64,000 nucleotides of DNA, taken from NCBI RefSeq assembly GCF_003024385.1, contig NZ_PVZN01000003.1, forward strand, positions 1-64,000, in the 5' to 3' direction. The translations under genes were made by a program, and so were the position numbers. The notes under the pieces are model-generated. The model had not been told where the DNA came from. It searched no databases and saw only the letters and a list, made by a program, of their open reading frames with translations. The first letter of the stretch is position 1; each line of letters opens with the position of its first letter. Below are positions 18,046 through 29,038 of the stretch, one piece after another. This DNA is from Pseudomonas sp. BBP2017 (GTDB lineage Bacteria; Pseudomonadota; Gammaproteobacteria; Pseudomonadales; Pseudomonadaceae).

Positions 18046-18079
18046 AAAAGCCCCTGCTGGCAACAGCAGGGGCTTTTTT
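18046..18079 (+). terminator. cold-shock gene terminator
   Basis: GCCCCTGCTG (18050-18059) and CAGCAGGGGC (18064-18073) form a perfect 10-base stem with a GCAA tetraloop, preceded by AAAA and followed by TTTTTT. It is a textbook intrinsic terminator. Confidence 0.92.
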
Positions 18080-18181
18080 ATGCGCGCTCGGTGGCAGCCT
18101 GGCAGGTAAACCGTGTCGCAGGGCAACGATTTGTCCGCGTAATTTCGTAGAATGGCGGTTTTGCCCAAGGAGGGCCTGTGT

Positions 18182-18670
18182 ATGCCCAAGCAGTTGTTGC
18201 AGCCCCAGGGCGAGTTCCCGGTTGTTGGCCTGGGTCGGCGCCTGGCCGCCATGTTCTACGATTTCCTGTTGTGTACCGCGCTGCTGATCGTTACCGCGGG
18301 GGTGTACAAGATGATCCAGATGGCGATTATCGGTGAAACGCGTATGCGTCAACTGACCGAAGCCGGCGCCCTGGACGGCGACCCGTTGCTGTCGACGATC
18401 CTGCTGTTCGCCCTGTTTGGCTTCTTCGCCAAGTTCTGGACCCACGGCGGGCAGACCCTGGGCATGCAGGTATGGCGCATTCGTGTACAGAACGCCGACG
18501 GCAGCGCCATCAGCCTGTGGCAGGCCCTGCTGCGTTTTGTCGTCGCTATCGCCTCGTGGCTGTGCCTGGGCCTGGGTTTCATCTGGTCGCTGTTCGACAA
18601 GCGCCAGCGTGCCTGGCATGACATCTACTCCGATACGCAGTTGGTGCAGTTGCCCAAAGCGAAGAAATAG
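18182..18670 (+). CDS. RDD family membrane protein
   Basis: A 162-residue integral membrane protein of the RDD family (Arg and Asp residues near the helices). Hydrophobic helices lie at about residues 25-45, 70-90 and 120-140, and the conserved GRRLAAMFYDFLL opens the domain. A C-terminal FDKRQRAWHDIYSDT segment is also family-typical. The ATG at 18182 follows AAGGAGGGCC; an upstream ATG overlaps that site. Members are suggested to transport ions or small solutes, but no substrate can be read from sequence. It lies alone between the csp terminator and a large repeat element. Confidence 0.9.
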   Translation: MPKQLLQPQGEFPVVGLGRRLAAMFYDFLLCTALLIVTAGVYKMIQMAIIGETRMRQLTEAGALDGDPLLSTILLFALFGFFAKFWTHGGQTLGMQVWRIRVQNADGSAISLWQALLRFVVAIASWLCLGLGFIWSLFDKRQRAWHDIYSDTQLVQLPKAKK

Positions 18671-19386
18671 CCGGCACAAGAAGGCTCTTCACGGTTGGGT
18701 TGGGTTGGGCTATTGAGGCTGCGAGCTTATCCATTTGATGTGGCGATGCTGCCGGCCCCTTCCGCCTTTACGGCGGCCTACTTTCCTCTTGGGGAAAGTA
18801 GGCAAAGCCGCTCGCTCCTGCATACGGCCCTACGCTGCGCTCCGGGTCCCTTCGCTACGGCGCCCTCCGGGGCATCGCGGCCTACGACTTGCTGCGCCAA
18901 GTCTACGTCTCGCGTCTTCGGCTACGCCGAAGGTGCTGCGCACCGCCCCTACAGGCAACTACGCTCAGCCTCCTGAAGTCGCAGTCTGCGGCGCCTGAAC
19001 TTACGCGCATGAAGATCAAGATCAGGAACGAGAGCGAGAGCGAATCGTTCCTTGCTTTGCTAGCGGACTTGCCCTTCGATAGCCTCAGCCTGGCTGCGCC
19101 AACATTTGATTTCGAAGATGCGTCAGCGCAGGCGCCACCCGTAACTTCGCGACTTCAGGAGGCCGAGCGTAGGTGTCTGGAGGGGGCTGGTGCGCAGCAC
19201 CCTTCGGCCTCAGCCGAAGTTCGCGAGCCGTAGACTTGGCGAAGCAAGTCGTAGGCCGCGACACCAAGACAAAAGGGACCCGCCGTAAGGGCGGAAGGGG
19301 CCGGCAGCGGCGCCACATTGAACGGATAAGCTCCAGTCTCAACAACCCAACCCGGGAATCATAGTCCCCGGTATTCCGTGAACCAC
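18671..19386. other. non-coding region occupied by the large inverted repeat
   Basis: About 0.7 kb without a credible gene. Almost all of it is the inverted-repeat element listed at 18693-19352. Short open frames run through both arms but mirror each other because the DNA is palindromic, and none has family-like sequence. Confidence 0.75.
18693..19352. repeat. large imperfect inverted repeat element
   Basis: The outer ends match in inverted orientation: GAGCTTATCC at 18722-18731 and GGATAAGCTC at 19323-19332, each followed inward by a CCGGCCCCTTCCGCC-type block and a CGGCCTACGACTTGCT block. The left arm covers about 300 bases and the right about 230; the left holds an extra 80-90 bases that include a hairpin of CCTACTTTCC and GGAAAGTAGG. 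The central spacer of about 130 bases contains a second hairpin at 19024-19052 (AGGAACGA / TCGTTCCT). No transposase is present. I take it to be a dispersed, non-autonomous intergenic repeat. Confidence 0.75.
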
Positions 19387-19416
19387 AAAAAAGCCGACCC
19401 CTGGGTCGGCTTTTTA
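19387..19416. terminator. bidirectional terminator downstream of lptG
   Basis: AAAAAAGCCGACCC and GGGTCGGCTTTTTA form a perfect stem with a minimal loop and T-runs on both strands. It ends lptG transcription on the minus strand 12 bases after the stop and shields it from the repeat element. Confidence 0.9.
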
Positions 19417-19428
19417 CTGCCTGCGCGT

Positions 19429-20490
19429 TTAACCCGCGCGTCGCAACATCCACCAGCCAGCCCCGGCGCAGATCGCCGCCGGTATCACCACCGCCAGCAG
19501 CGGCGGGAAGCCGAACACCTGGCTCGATGGCCCGAGCAGGTCTTGAGCGATACGGAACACGAAACCCACCAGCACACCGGTGAAGACCCGCTGACCCAAG
19601 GTCACCGAACGCAACGGACCAAAAATGAACGAGATAGCCATCAGTACCAGCGCTGCGGTGACCATCGGCTGCAGGACCTTGGTCCAGAATGCCAGCCAGT
19701 ACCGAGCATTGTTCAGGCCCTGGTCAGACAGGTAGTGGATGTAATCCCACAGCCCGGTGATCGACAGCGACTCAGGCGCCAGCACCACGGTATTGAGCAG
19801 TTGCGGCGTGACCGTCACATCCCAGCGCTCGGCAGGCGCCTTGACCACTTCAGTGTGATCGCCACGGAAATGCGTAGTGGTCACGTCACTCAATTGCCAG
19901 TGATCTTCCTTGTACTGGGCCCGCCGGGCAAAGCTTGAGGTCACCAGATGACGCTCGTTGTCGAATCGGTAGCGGGTTACACCGTACAACAGGCCATTGG
20001 GCTGCACCGAGTTGATGTGCACGAACTCTTCGCCCTGGCGATGCCACATGCCGCGCTTGGAGCTCTGCGCCTCGCCACTGCCCTGAGCCAGCGAACGATC
20101 GGCCTGAGCCTTGTTCTCGGTCACTGGCGCCAGGTATTCGCCAATCAGGATGCCAGCGAGCATCAGCACCAGCATCGGTTTCATCACCGCCCAGACGATG
20201 CGCCCGATCGACACCCCGGCAGCGCGCATGATGGTCAGCTCACTGCTGCTGGCCAGGCTGCCCAGGCCGATCAGGCAGCCGATCAGGGCGGCCATCGGCA
20301 GCATGTCGTATAGACGCCGCGGAGCAGTCAGCAGCACGAAATTACCGGCATCCATCAGCGTGTAGCTGTCGCTGATATCACCCATTTCATCGATGAAGGC
20401 AAACAACGATGCCAAGCCGAGGATGATGCCGAGCACAGCCAGAATGGCCACCAGCACGCTCTTGCCGATGTAACGGTCGAGCTTAACCAT
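19429..20490 (-). CDS. lptG: LPS export system permease LptG
   Basis: One of the two inner-membrane permeases of the LptB2FG transporter that extracts lipopolysaccharide from the inner membrane and feeds it to LptC and LptA. It has 353 residues, with N-terminal (MVKLDRYIGKSVLVAIL) and C-terminal trios of membrane helices around a periplasmic beta-jellyroll. The ATG at 20490 follows GGAGGTGGCCC and overlaps the lptF stop by 8 bases, so the two genes are translationally coupled. LptB, LptC and LptA are encoded at 42.7-44.5 kb in this window. Confidence 0.96.
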   Translation of the reverse strand: MVKLDRYIGKSVLVAILAVLGIILGLASLFAFIDEMGDISDSYTLMDAGNFVLLTAPRRLYDMLPMAALIGCLIGLGSLASSSELTIMRAAGVSIGRIVWAVMKPMLVLMLAGILIGEYLAPVTENKAQADRSLAQGSGEAQSSKRGMWHRQGEEFVHINSVQPNGLLYGVTRYRFDNERHLVTSSFARRAQYKEDHWQLSDVTTTHFRGDHTEVVKAPAERWDVTVTPQLLNTVVLAPESLSITGLWDYIHYLSDQGLNNARYWLAFWTKVLQPMVTAALVLMAISFIFGPLRSVTLGQRVFTGVLVGFVFRIAQDLLGPSSQVFGFPPLLAVVIPAAICAGAGWWMLRRAG

Positions 20491-21607
20491 GGGCCACCTC
20501 CGCACGACGCGCGGCACGCTTGAGGCGTAGCGGCTCCCAATACATCAACCCGAGGCCGATGAGCAGGAACAGGCCGTGAACCCACCAGATACCCAGACCG
20601 ATCGGCAATTTGCCTTTCTCCAGGGCACCACGTACAGCGATCAGCATGGTCAGGTACGCCATATACAGAAGAATGGCCGGCAACAGCTTGAGGAAACGGC
20701 CTTGACGGGGATTGACCCGTGACAGCGGCACTGCCAGCAAGGTGACCACGAACACCAGCAACGGCAACGACAGGCGCCATTGCAGCTCGGCACGCTCACG
20801 GCGGCCATCGCTGGCGATCAGTTCGGATGTCGGGATAGCCTCGCGATCGGTGATCTCCTCACTGACTTCAGGCTTGGGCAGCAGCACGCCGTACGTGTCG
20901 TACTTGATCGCACGGTAGTCGGCCTGCCCCGGATTACCGTCATAACGGTAGCCGTTCTCCAGAATCAGGTAGCGGTTGCCGTCGGCACCGATTTCCTGAC
21001 GGCCCTTTTCAGCGACCAGCACCGAAGGCGCACGCTCCTTGGTCTTGTCCTGGGAGAAACGCTTCTCGGAAATGAACACGCCCGCCAGGTTGCCGCGGTC
21101 TTCGGACAGTTGCTCGGTGTAGGTGACCCGCGAGCCATCACGCAAGGTCTGGAAACGGCCCGGCACCAGGGTATCGAACTCGGTCAGGGCATCCTGCTGG
21201 TTGATGATCTGCGCCACTTGGGTAACGCCCTGCGGCGCCAGGCCCAGGCTCAGCCAGGCAACCAGCACGGCCACCAGCGCCGCAGGCGCCATGGTCATGC
21301 CCAGCAGGCGCTGCTGGCTCATGCCGGTGGCCGAGAGCACGGTCATCTCACTTTCCAGGTAAAGCCGGCCGTAGGCCAGGAGGATCCCCAGGAACAAGCC
21401 CAGCGGCAGAATCAACTGCAGGAACCCCGGCAGGCGATAGCCCATGATCAGGAACAGCACGCCCGGGTCGAGCACACCCTGGGCCGCCTGGGCCAGGTAC
21501 TTGATGAAGCGCCCGCTCATGATGATCACCAGCAGCACAGCGCTGACGGCACTCAAGGTCACCAGGACCTCGCGGGACAGATATCGGAAGACGATCAAAC
21601 CAGACAC
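20483..21607 (-). CDS. lptF: LPS export system permease LptF
   Basis: Partner permease of LptG in the lipopolysaccharide exporter. It has 374 residues; the first helices (MSGLIVFRYLSREVLVTLSA) and the last three lie on either side of a periplasmic domain of about 180 residues. The conserved coupling region YLESEMTVLSATGMS (about residues 83-97) contacts LptB. It is the first gene of lptF-lptG and diverges from pepA across 277 bases that must hold both promoters. Confidence 0.96.
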   Translation of the reverse strand: MSGLIVFRYLSREVLVTLSAVSAVLLVIIMSGRFIKYLAQAAQGVLDPGVLFLIMGYRLPGFLQLILPLGLFLGILLAYGRLYLESEMTVLSATGMSQQRLLGMTMAPAALVAVLVAWLSLGLAPQGVTQVAQIINQQDALTEFDTLVPGRFQTLRDGSRVTYTEQLSEDRGNLAGVFISEKRFSQDKTKERAPSVLVAEKGRQEIGADGNRYLILENGYRYDGNPGQADYRAIKYDTYGVLLPKPEVSEEITDREAIPTSELIASDGRRERAELQWRLSLPLLVFVVTLLAVPLSRVNPRQGRFLKLLPAILLYMAYLTMLIAVRGALEKGKLPIGLGIWWVHGLFLLIGLGLMYWEPLRLKRAARRAEVAHG

Positions 21608-21755
21608 TCCTGGGTTGTCAGGCTCGGACAGCCAAACAAAAAATCCATAACAGCCAAGATAGTTGCTGACTCGCCATAGCGAACCCGCACAAAAGTTGGC
21701 GCATTATCCTGTGATTGGCCGTGCCTGTCACTGGCGACGCACGATGCTTCATTAA

Positions 21756-23378
<1,623 letters not shown>

Positions 23379-23429
23379 GTGAATGCCTGCCGTGAACATT
23401 CCCGGATGTAGACGGCAGGCGTGCTGACC

Positions 23430-23858
23430 ATGAGCAAAGTTGACTTCTATATTCTGCCCAGCGACGCGCCCTCGGCGCGCCTGGATTTTGCCTGCAAGCT
23501 CTGCGACAAGGCCTGGCGCATGGGACATCAGGTTTACCTGCATTGCGCCGACGCCGCCCAGCGCGACGAACTGGATGCCCGCCTGTGGGCCTTCAAGGGT
23601 GAAGCTTTCGTGCCGCACAATGGTGCCGAAGAACAGCCCCAAGGCGCCGTGGTACTGGGCTTGGGAGACGATCCTGGTAGTCACCAGGACCTGCTGATCA
23701 ACCTCGACCTCAAGGTACCGCCGTTCGCCGCACGCTTTGCCCGCATTGCCGAGATCGTGGTCGAGGAGCCGACGATTCGTCAGGCTGCCCGAGAGAGTTT
23801 CCGTTTCTACCGCGAACAGGGCTATGCTCTGCAGGATCACAGCTTACAGCGACTCTGA
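23430..23858 (+). CDS. holC: DNA polymerase III chi subunit
   Basis: A clamp-loader accessory subunit that links the replisome to single-strand-binding protein. It has 142 residues, the usual length, starting MSKVDFYILPSDAP. The family features ACKLCDKAWRMGHQVYLHC (about residues 18-36) and DARLWAF are clear. The ATG at 23430 is preferred over a GTG three codons earlier. The order pepA-holC-valS is widespread in gammaproteobacteria and supports the call. Confidence 0.95.
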   Translation: MSKVDFYILPSDAPSARLDFACKLCDKAWRMGHQVYLHCADAAQRDELDARLWAFKGEAFVPHNGAEEQPQGAVVLGLGDDPGSHQDLLINLDLKVPPFAARFARIAEIVVEEPTIRQAARESFRFYREQGYALQDHSLQRL

Positions 23859-23863
23859 AGACA

Positions 23864-24223
23864 ATGGATAAACCCACTCCCCTGCCCCAATCCGCACACC
23901 TGCTGGACGACCTTGAATCGATCCGTCAGCTGCTGGGCGACGAATCCCTTGAGCCACCGCTGCTGACCGACACTGTCGAAGAGCAGATTCCGTTGCTGCT
24001 TGAAGAGGCTGAAGTGCCTCCCCCTGCCGTTGCGCCGGAACAACCCGTAGACCCGCAAACCCGGCGCCAGGAGACCCTGTTGCACCTGGACAGCGAGCTG
24101 CGCGCGGCGGCGCAGTTGATCATGCAGGACGTGATCAATGACTTTACCCCGCACATCGAGAACGAGATCAAACGCCGGCTCGATGCCCGTCTCGAGCGTT
24201 TGCTCAACCAGTTACCAGAATAA
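23864..24223 (+). CDS. conserved hypothetical protein between holC and valS
   Basis: An acidic 119-residue protein of unknown function. The N-terminal half is proline- and glutamate-rich and probably disordered. The C-terminal half (about residues 68-117) is charged and helical, ending in a likely coiled coil ([20 protein letters not shown]). There is no signal peptide or membrane segment. Its start is 5 bases after the holC stop, so it is co-translated with holC. Pseudomonads commonly carry a gene at this place; a role in replication is only inferred from position. Confidence 0.8.
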   Translation: MDKPTPLPQSAHLLDDLESIRQLLGDESLEPPLLTDTVEEQIPLLLEEAEVPPPAVAPEQPVDPQTRRQETLLHLDSELRAAAQLIMQDVINDFTPHIENEIKRRLDARLERLLNQLPE

Positions 24224-24288
24224 ATCGCGGGGCAAGCCCGCTCCCACCGGGATTGCAGTCTGCCGGTGGAGCGGGCTTGCCCCGCGAT
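24224..24288. repeat. REP inverted pair upstream of valS
   Basis: ATCGCGGGGCAAGCCCGCTCCCACCGG and the inverted CCGGTGGAGCGGGCTTGCCCCGCGAT enclose a 12-base loop. It starts immediately after the stop of the preceding gene and probably terminates or stabilises that transcript. A -10-like TTATACT lies further on, before valS. Confidence 0.88.
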
Positions 24289-24386
24289 GTTTTTACCTCC
24301 TGCCATCACCTCATGCTACGCCCCGGCACTTATCCCCGTTATACTGCTCGGCTTTCCTGAATAAATGCCATAGGGTCCCGCCGCGC

Positions 24387-27233
24387 ATGGATAAGACCTA
24401 CCAGCCGCACGCTATTGAAACTTCCTGGTACAACACCTGGGAGTCCGAGAATTATTTCGCTCCGCAAGGCGCGGGCGATTCCTACACCATCATGATTCCG
24501 CCGCCGAACGTCACCGGCAGCCTGCACATGGGTCATGGTTTCAATAACGCGATCATGGATGCCCTGATCCGTTTCCGCCGCATGCAGGGCCGCAACACCC
24601 TGTGGCAGCCGGGAACCGACCACGCTGGTATCGCCACGCAGATGCTGGTCGAGCGTCAGCTCGAAGCCAAAGGCCAGAATCGCCACGACCTGGGTCGCGA
24701 GAAATTCCTGGAAAAAGTCTGGGAATGGAAAGACCAGTCCGGTGGCAACATCAGCCGTCAGATTCGCCGTCTGGGCTCCTCGGTCGACTGGAGCCGCGAG
24801 CGTTTCACCATGGACGACGGCCTGTCGGAAGCGGTCAAAGAAGCCTTCGTGCGCCTGCATGAAGACGGCCTGATCTACCGCGGCAAGCGCTTGGTCAACT
24901 GGGACACCAAGCTGCACACGGCAATCTCCGACCTCGAAGTGGAAAACCACGACGAGAAAGGTCACCTGTGGAACCTGCGCTACCCGCTGGCTGACGGCGC
25001 CAAGACCGCCGACGGCAAAGACTACCTGATCGTTGCCACCACCCGTCCGGAAACCATGCTCGGCGACGCTGCCGTGGCCGTGAACCCCGAAGACGAGCGC
25101 TACAAGGCGCTGATCGGCAGTTTCGTCGAGCTGCCATTGGTTGGCCGCCGCATCCCGATCATCGCTGACGACTACTGCGACCCTGAATTCGGCACCGGCT
25201 GTGTGAAGATCACCCCGGCTCACGATTTCAACGACTATGAGGTGGGCAAGCGTCACAACCTGCCGCTGCTGAACATCTTCGACAAAAACGCCTTCGTATT
25301 GCCAGCCGCCCAGGTGTTCAACCTCGACGGCAGCGTCAACGAAAGCATCGACGCCAGCCTGCCCGCCCAATACGCCGGTCTCGACCGTTTTGTTGCGCGT
25401 AAGCAGATCGTTGCCGACTTCGACGCCGCTGGCCTGCTGGTCAGTGTCGACGATCATGCCCTGAAAGTGCCGAAAGGCGACCGCTCCGGCACCGTCATCG
25501 AGCCGTGGCTGACCGACCAGTGGTACGTTTCGACCAAACCGCTGGCCGAACCTGCGATCGCCGCTGTCGAGGACGGCCGCATCCAGTTCGTGCCCAAGCA
25601 GTACGAAAACATGTACTTCTCCTGGATGCGCGATATCCAGGACTGGTGCATCAGTCGTCAGCTGTGGTGGGGCCACCGGATTCCAGCCTGGTACGACGAG
25701 TCCGGCAAAGTCTACGTTGGTCGCAGCGAAGAAGAAGTCCGCACCAAGCACAAGCTCGGCGCCGACGTGGTTCTTAACCAGGACAACGACGTTCTCGACA
25801 CCTGGTTCAGTTCGGGCCTGTGGACCTTCTCGACCCTGGGCTGGCCGCAGCAGACCGAATTCCTCAAGACCTTCCACTCCACCGACGTGCTGGTCACCGG
25901 TTTCGACATCATTTTCTTCTGGGTTGCCCGGATGATCATGCTGACCATGCACCTGGTGAAGAACGAGGATGGTACCCCGCAAGTACCGTTCAAGACGGTC
26001 TACGTTCATGGTCTGGTCCGCGACGGCCAGGGCCAGAAGATGTCCAAGTCCAAGGGCAATGTCCTTGACCCGCTGGACATCGTCGACGGCATCACCCTCG
26101 ACGAGCTGCTGGAGAAACGTACCAGCGGCATGATGCAGCCCAAACTTGCCGACAAGATCGCCAAGCAGACCAAGGCCGAGTTCCCTGAAGGCATCGCCAG
26201 CTACGGCACCGACGCCCTGCGCTTTACCTTCTGTTCGCTGGCGTCCACCGGTCGCGACATCAAGTTCGACATGGGCCGCGTCGAAGGGTATCGCAACTTC
26301 TGCAACAAGATCTGGAACGCCGCCCGCTACGTGCTGGACAAAGGCGAAGACTGCGGCCAGAACGGCGAAGCCTATGAGCTGTCGCTGGCTGACCGCTGGA
26401 TCATCTCCCAGCTGCAACGCACCGAAGCCGAAGTGACCCGCCAACTCGAGCAGTTCCGCTTCGATCTGGCCGCCCAGGCGCTCTATGAGTTCATCTGGAA
26501 CCAGTACTGCGACTGGTACCTGGAGCTGTCCAAGCCTGTGCTGTGGGACGAGAACGCGCCAGTCGAACGTGCCCGCGGCACCCGTCGCACCCTGGTGCGC
26601 GTGCTGGAAGTGGCACTGCGCCTGGCCCATCCGTTCATGCCGTTCATCACCGAAGAAATCTGGCAGCGCCTGGCGCCGCTGGCCGGTGCAGAAGGCAAGA
26701 CCATCATGCTGCAGCCGTGGCCAGTGGCCAACGAAAGCCGCATCGATGCCGCTGCCGAAGGCGATATCGAGTGGCTCAAGGAGCTGATGCTCGGCGTGCG
26801 TAACATCCGCGGCGAGATGAACATCGGCCCGGGCAAGCCGCTGCAACTGTTCCTCAAGAACGCCAGTGCCGAAGACCAGCGTCGTCTGCAGGAAAACGAA
26901 GCGCTGCTCAAGAAGCTGGCGAAGATCGAATCCTTCACCGTACTCGGCGAGCAGGACGAAGCACCGCTGAGCGCTACGGCGCTGGTTGGTGACCTGCAAG
27001 TGCTGGTGCCGATGGCTGGCCTGATCGACAAGGACGCTGAACTGGCGCGCCTGAACAAGGAAATCCAGCGTCTGCAAGGCGAAGTCCAGCGTGTCGGTGG
27101 CAAGTTGTCCAATGCCGCCTTCGTCGACAAGGCACCGCCTGCGGTGATCGACAAGGAACGCGCCAAGCTGGCCGAAGCCGAACAGGCCCTGGCCAACTTC
27201 ACCGAGCAGCATGCGCGGATTGCCGCCTTGTAA
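24387..27233 (+). CDS. valS: valyl-tRNA synthetase
   Basis: Class I aminoacyl-tRNA synthetase charging tRNA-Val in the cytoplasm, with an editing domain against threonine. It has 948 residues, a normal length. The HIGH motif reads HMGH (47-50) and the KMSKS motif is at 551-555. The family-typical [10 protein letters not shown] and, at the C terminus, a tRNA-binding coiled coil (about residues 880-945) are present. The start [11 protein letters not shown] at 24387 is the conserved one; the frame is open further upstream through the REP, but without family sequence. Confidence 0.98.
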   Translation: MDKTYQPHAIETSWYNTWESENYFAPQGAGDSYTIMIPPPNVTGSLHMGHGFNNAIMDALIRFRRMQGRNTLWQPGTDHAGIATQMLVERQLEAKGQNRHDLGREKFLEKVWEWKDQSGGNISRQIRRLGSSVDWSRERFTMDDGLSEAVKEAFVRLHEDGLIYRGKRLVNWDTKLHTAISDLEVENHDEKGHLWNLRYPLADGAKTADGKDYLIVATTRPETMLGDAAVAVNPEDERYKALIGSFVELPLVGRRIPIIADDYCDPEFGTGCVKITPAHDFNDYEVGKRHNLPLLNIFDKNAFVLPAAQVFNLDGSVNESIDASLPAQYAGLDRFVARKQIVADFDAAGLLVSVDDHALKVPKGDRSGTVIEPWLTDQWYVSTKPLAEPAIAAVEDGRIQFVPKQYENMYFSWMRDIQDWCISRQLWWGHRIPAWYDESGKVYVGRSEEEVRTKHKLGADVVLNQDNDVLDTWFSSGLWTFSTLGWPQQTEFLKTFHSTDVLVTGFDIIFFWVARMIMLTMHLVKNEDGTPQVPFKTVYVHGLVRDGQGQKMSKSKGNVLDPLDIVDGITLDELLEKRTSGMMQPKLADKIAKQTKAEFPEGIASYGTDALRFTFCSLASTGRDIKFDMGRVEGYRNFCNKIWNAARYVLDKGEDCGQNGEAYELSLADRWIISQLQRTEAEVTRQLEQFRFDLAAQALYEFIWNQYCDWYLELSKPVLWDENAPVERARGTRRTLVRVLEVALRLAHPFMPFITEEIWQRLAPLAGAEGKTIMLQPWPVANESRIDAAAEGDIEWLKELMLGVRNIRGEMNIGPGKPLQLFLKNASAEDQRRLQENEALLKKLAKIESFTVLGEQDEAPLSATALVGDLQVLVPMAGLIDKDAELARLNKEIQRLQGEVQRVGGKLSNAAFVDKAPPAVIDKERAKLAEAEQALANFTEQHARIAAL

Positions 27234-27255
27234 TACGCGCTGATCTCAGCGACAC

Positions 27256-27312
27256 CATCGCGGGTCAAGCCCGCTCCCACAGAGCCCGTGGGAGCGGGCT
27301 TGACCCGCGATG
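27256..27312. repeat. REP inverted pair, T-variant, between valS and rlmF
   Basis: CATCGCGGGTCAAGCCCGCTCCCAC and its exact inverse GTGGGAGCGGGCTTGACCCGCGATG flank a 7-base loop, giving a perfect 25-base stem. Both arms share a T/A difference from the usual GGGGCAAGCCC core, so pairing is kept. It begins 22 bases after valS. Confidence 0.9.
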
Positions 27313-27331
27313 CTTTCCAGCGGACATCAAC

Positions 27332-28294
27332 ATGACCACACCAGACAAACCGACCCTGCACCCGCGCAACCGCCACCAGGGTCGCTACAACTTTCCCGAG
27401 CTGATCAAGAGCAGCCCCGAACTGGGCCAGTTCATGATCACCAACCCCCATGGCAAGCCGAGCATCGACTTTGCCAACCCCGACGCCGTCCGAGTGTTCA
27501 ACCGCGCCCTGCTCAAGGCCCAGTACGGCATCCAGCATTGGGATATCCCGACAGACTACCTGTGCCCGCCGATTCCTGGCCGCGCCGACTACATTCACGT
27601 AGCCGCCGACCTGCTGGCCCTGGATAACAACGGTGAGATTCCTCGCGGCGCCCAGGTACGCGCCATGGATATCGGTGTCGGTGCCAACTGCATCTACCCG
27701 CTGCTGGGCCACAGTGATTACCGCTGGCGCTTTCTCGGAACCGACATCGACACCACAGCGCTGGCCGCAGCCAAAGCCATCGCCCAGGCCAACGGCCTGG
27801 ATAAAGCCATCAGCCTGCGCCAGCAAGCCAACCGCAAACATATCCTGCTGGGTTTGCTCAAAGACGACGAGCGCTACGACCTGACCCTGTGCAACCCACC
27901 CTTCCATGCCTCACGGGAGGAAGCCACGCGCGGCAGCCAACGCAAATGGCGAGCATTGGGCAAAGCCGATCCCAAGCGCAAATTGCCAGTGCTGAACTTT
28001 GGCGGACAAAACAACGAACTCTGGTGCGAAGGCGGTGAGATCCGTTTCGTCAGCCAGTTGGTGGCAGAAAGCGCTGCCCTCGGCCAGCAGGTGTTGTGGT
28101 TCACCTCACTGGTGTCCAAGGCCTCCAACCTGCCCGGCATTCAGGCTGCGCTGAAGAAAGCGGGTGCAGCGGATGTGCGTATCGTCGAGATGGGACAGGG
28201 ACAGAAACAGAGCCGTATGGTCGCCTGGACGTTCCAGGACACCAACGCCCGCCAGGCTTGGCGGGCACTGCGCTGGGCCAGCAGCAAGGCATAA
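27332..28294 (+). CDS. rlmF: 23S rRNA (adenine1618-N6)-methyltransferase RlmF
   Basis: An S-adenosylmethionine-dependent enzyme that methylates A1618 of 23S rRNA. It has 320 residues; the SAM site appears as [16 protein letters not shown] (about residues 110-125), followed by the catalytic N6-adenine motif NPPF in [10 protein letters not shown] (about residue 188). The N-terminal [17 protein letters not shown] is typical. It starts just after a REP palindrome and ends against a bidirectional terminator shared with the HU gene. Confidence 0.95.
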   Translation: MTTPDKPTLHPRNRHQGRYNFPELIKSSPELGQFMITNPHGKPSIDFANPDAVRVFNRALLKAQYGIQHWDIPTDYLCPPIPGRADYIHVAADLLALDNNGEIPRGAQVRAMDIGVGANCIYPLLGHSDYRWRFLGTDIDTTALAAAKAIAQANGLDKAISLRQQANRKHILLGLLKDDERYDLTLCNPPFHASREEATRGSQRKWRALGKADPKRKLPVLNFGGQNNELWCEGGEIRFVSQLVAESAALGQQVLWFTSLVSKASNLPGIQAALKKAGAADVRIVEMGQGQKQSRMVAWTFQDTNARQAWRALRWASSKA

Positions 28295-28332
28295 AAAAAA
28301 GCCGCGCCCGGGCAACCCGGACGCGGCTTTTT
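28293..28332. terminator. bidirectional terminator between rlmF and hupN
   Basis: An A-run then GCCGCGCCCGGG-caa-CCCGGACGCGGC then TTTTTTC. The stem has one unpaired position and serves convergent rlmF (plus) and hupN (minus). Confidence 0.9.
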
Positions 28333-28347
28333 CGAAGCTGTTTACAA

Positions 28348-28629
28348 TTACTTGTTTACAGCGTCGGTCAGCACTTTGGCTGGTACGAACTTGACGACTT
28401 TCTTGGCAGCGATTTCGATGGCAGCGCCAGTCGAAGGGTTGCGGCCGGTACGGGCAGGACGCTCGGTGATTTTCAGTTTGCCAATGCCCGGCAGAGTGAT
28501 TTCGCTGCCATTTTCCAGTTGATCAGCAACGATCTGGCCCAGTTGCTCCAGAGCGTTACGCGCGGTGGTTTTCGGCGCGTCGATAGCTTCGGCGATGTCG
28601 GCGATCAGTTGGTCTTTGGTCAATGCCAT
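28348..28629 (-). CDS. hupN: HU family DNA-binding protein
   Basis: A nucleoid protein of 93 residues that bends DNA as a dimer. The sequence begins MALTKDQLIADIAEAID, with the DNA-binding arm RPARTGRNPSTGAAIEI (about residues 57-73) including the tip RNPSTG and the C-terminal AAKKVVKFVPAK. It is the HupN type of P. putida rather than HupA/B, as judged by gene neighbourhood. It is monocistronic, transcribed away from ndpA, and ends at a shared terminator. Confidence 0.94.
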   Translation of the reverse strand: MALTKDQLIADIAEAIDAPKTTARNALEQLGQIVADQLENGSEITLPGIGKLKITERPARTGRNPSTGAAIEIAAKKVVKFVPAKVLTDAVNK

Positions 28630-29038
28630 GGTGGTGTTCCTTCCCTATCAAATTCAGTGAGTATGCAGAGTGCTACGTCAGTCATCGAGCCAGACCTGCG
28701 GGGGTAACCGGCGGTCCGGGGTTACAGCCACGTCAATCGCGTATGTAGATACGTAAAACGACGTTTGGTTCGACGTGACGCGAGCGGTCTGCCAGCAATG
28801 CGCCACACACGGGGCGCAAGACCGGGCAAAACTACCACAGGAATGGATAAATATCCGCAGCTGACCGGCTAAATGTGCAGGTTTTTCGGGGCTTTGCGCG
28901 AAAAAACGCAAAAAACTGAATAAAAAACGAACAACCGTCATTTCTGCCAACATCTGGCCGCTGAATCACCTCCGGGCTGAGGTACACTTGGCAGCTTTGC
29001 AACGCGGCCAGCACCGCCCATTTTCAACCGAGAATCCC
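28630..29038. other. hupN/ndpA divergent intergenic region
   Basis: These 409 bases contain no credible gene; a 91-codon minus-strand frame (28678-28953) has no family resemblance or ribosome-binding site. An inverted repeat GTAACC...GGTTAC lies at about 28704-28725. The hupN promoter and the ndpA promoter must be here. The stretch 28870-28945 is A-rich (runs of A5-A6 in phase-like spacing), possibly curved DNA. Confidence 0.5.

Noticed and set aside
19009..19233. Possible 74-residue protein starting MKIKIRNESESESF in the centre of the large repeat
   Set aside because: It runs from the spacer into the right arm of an inverted repeat, has no ribosome-binding site, and its Ser/Glu repeat comes from a short GAGCGA repeat in a hairpin.
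24339..27212. Open frame of 957 codons on the minus strand opposite valS
   Set aside because: It is antisense to a complete valyl-tRNA synthetase with all motifs; long mirror frames are expected in GC-rich Pseudomonas genes.
28678..28953. Minus-strand 91-codon frame between hupN and ndpA
   Set aside because: Cys- and Phe-rich odd composition, no ribosome-binding site, and it occupies the region needed for hupN and ndpA promoters.
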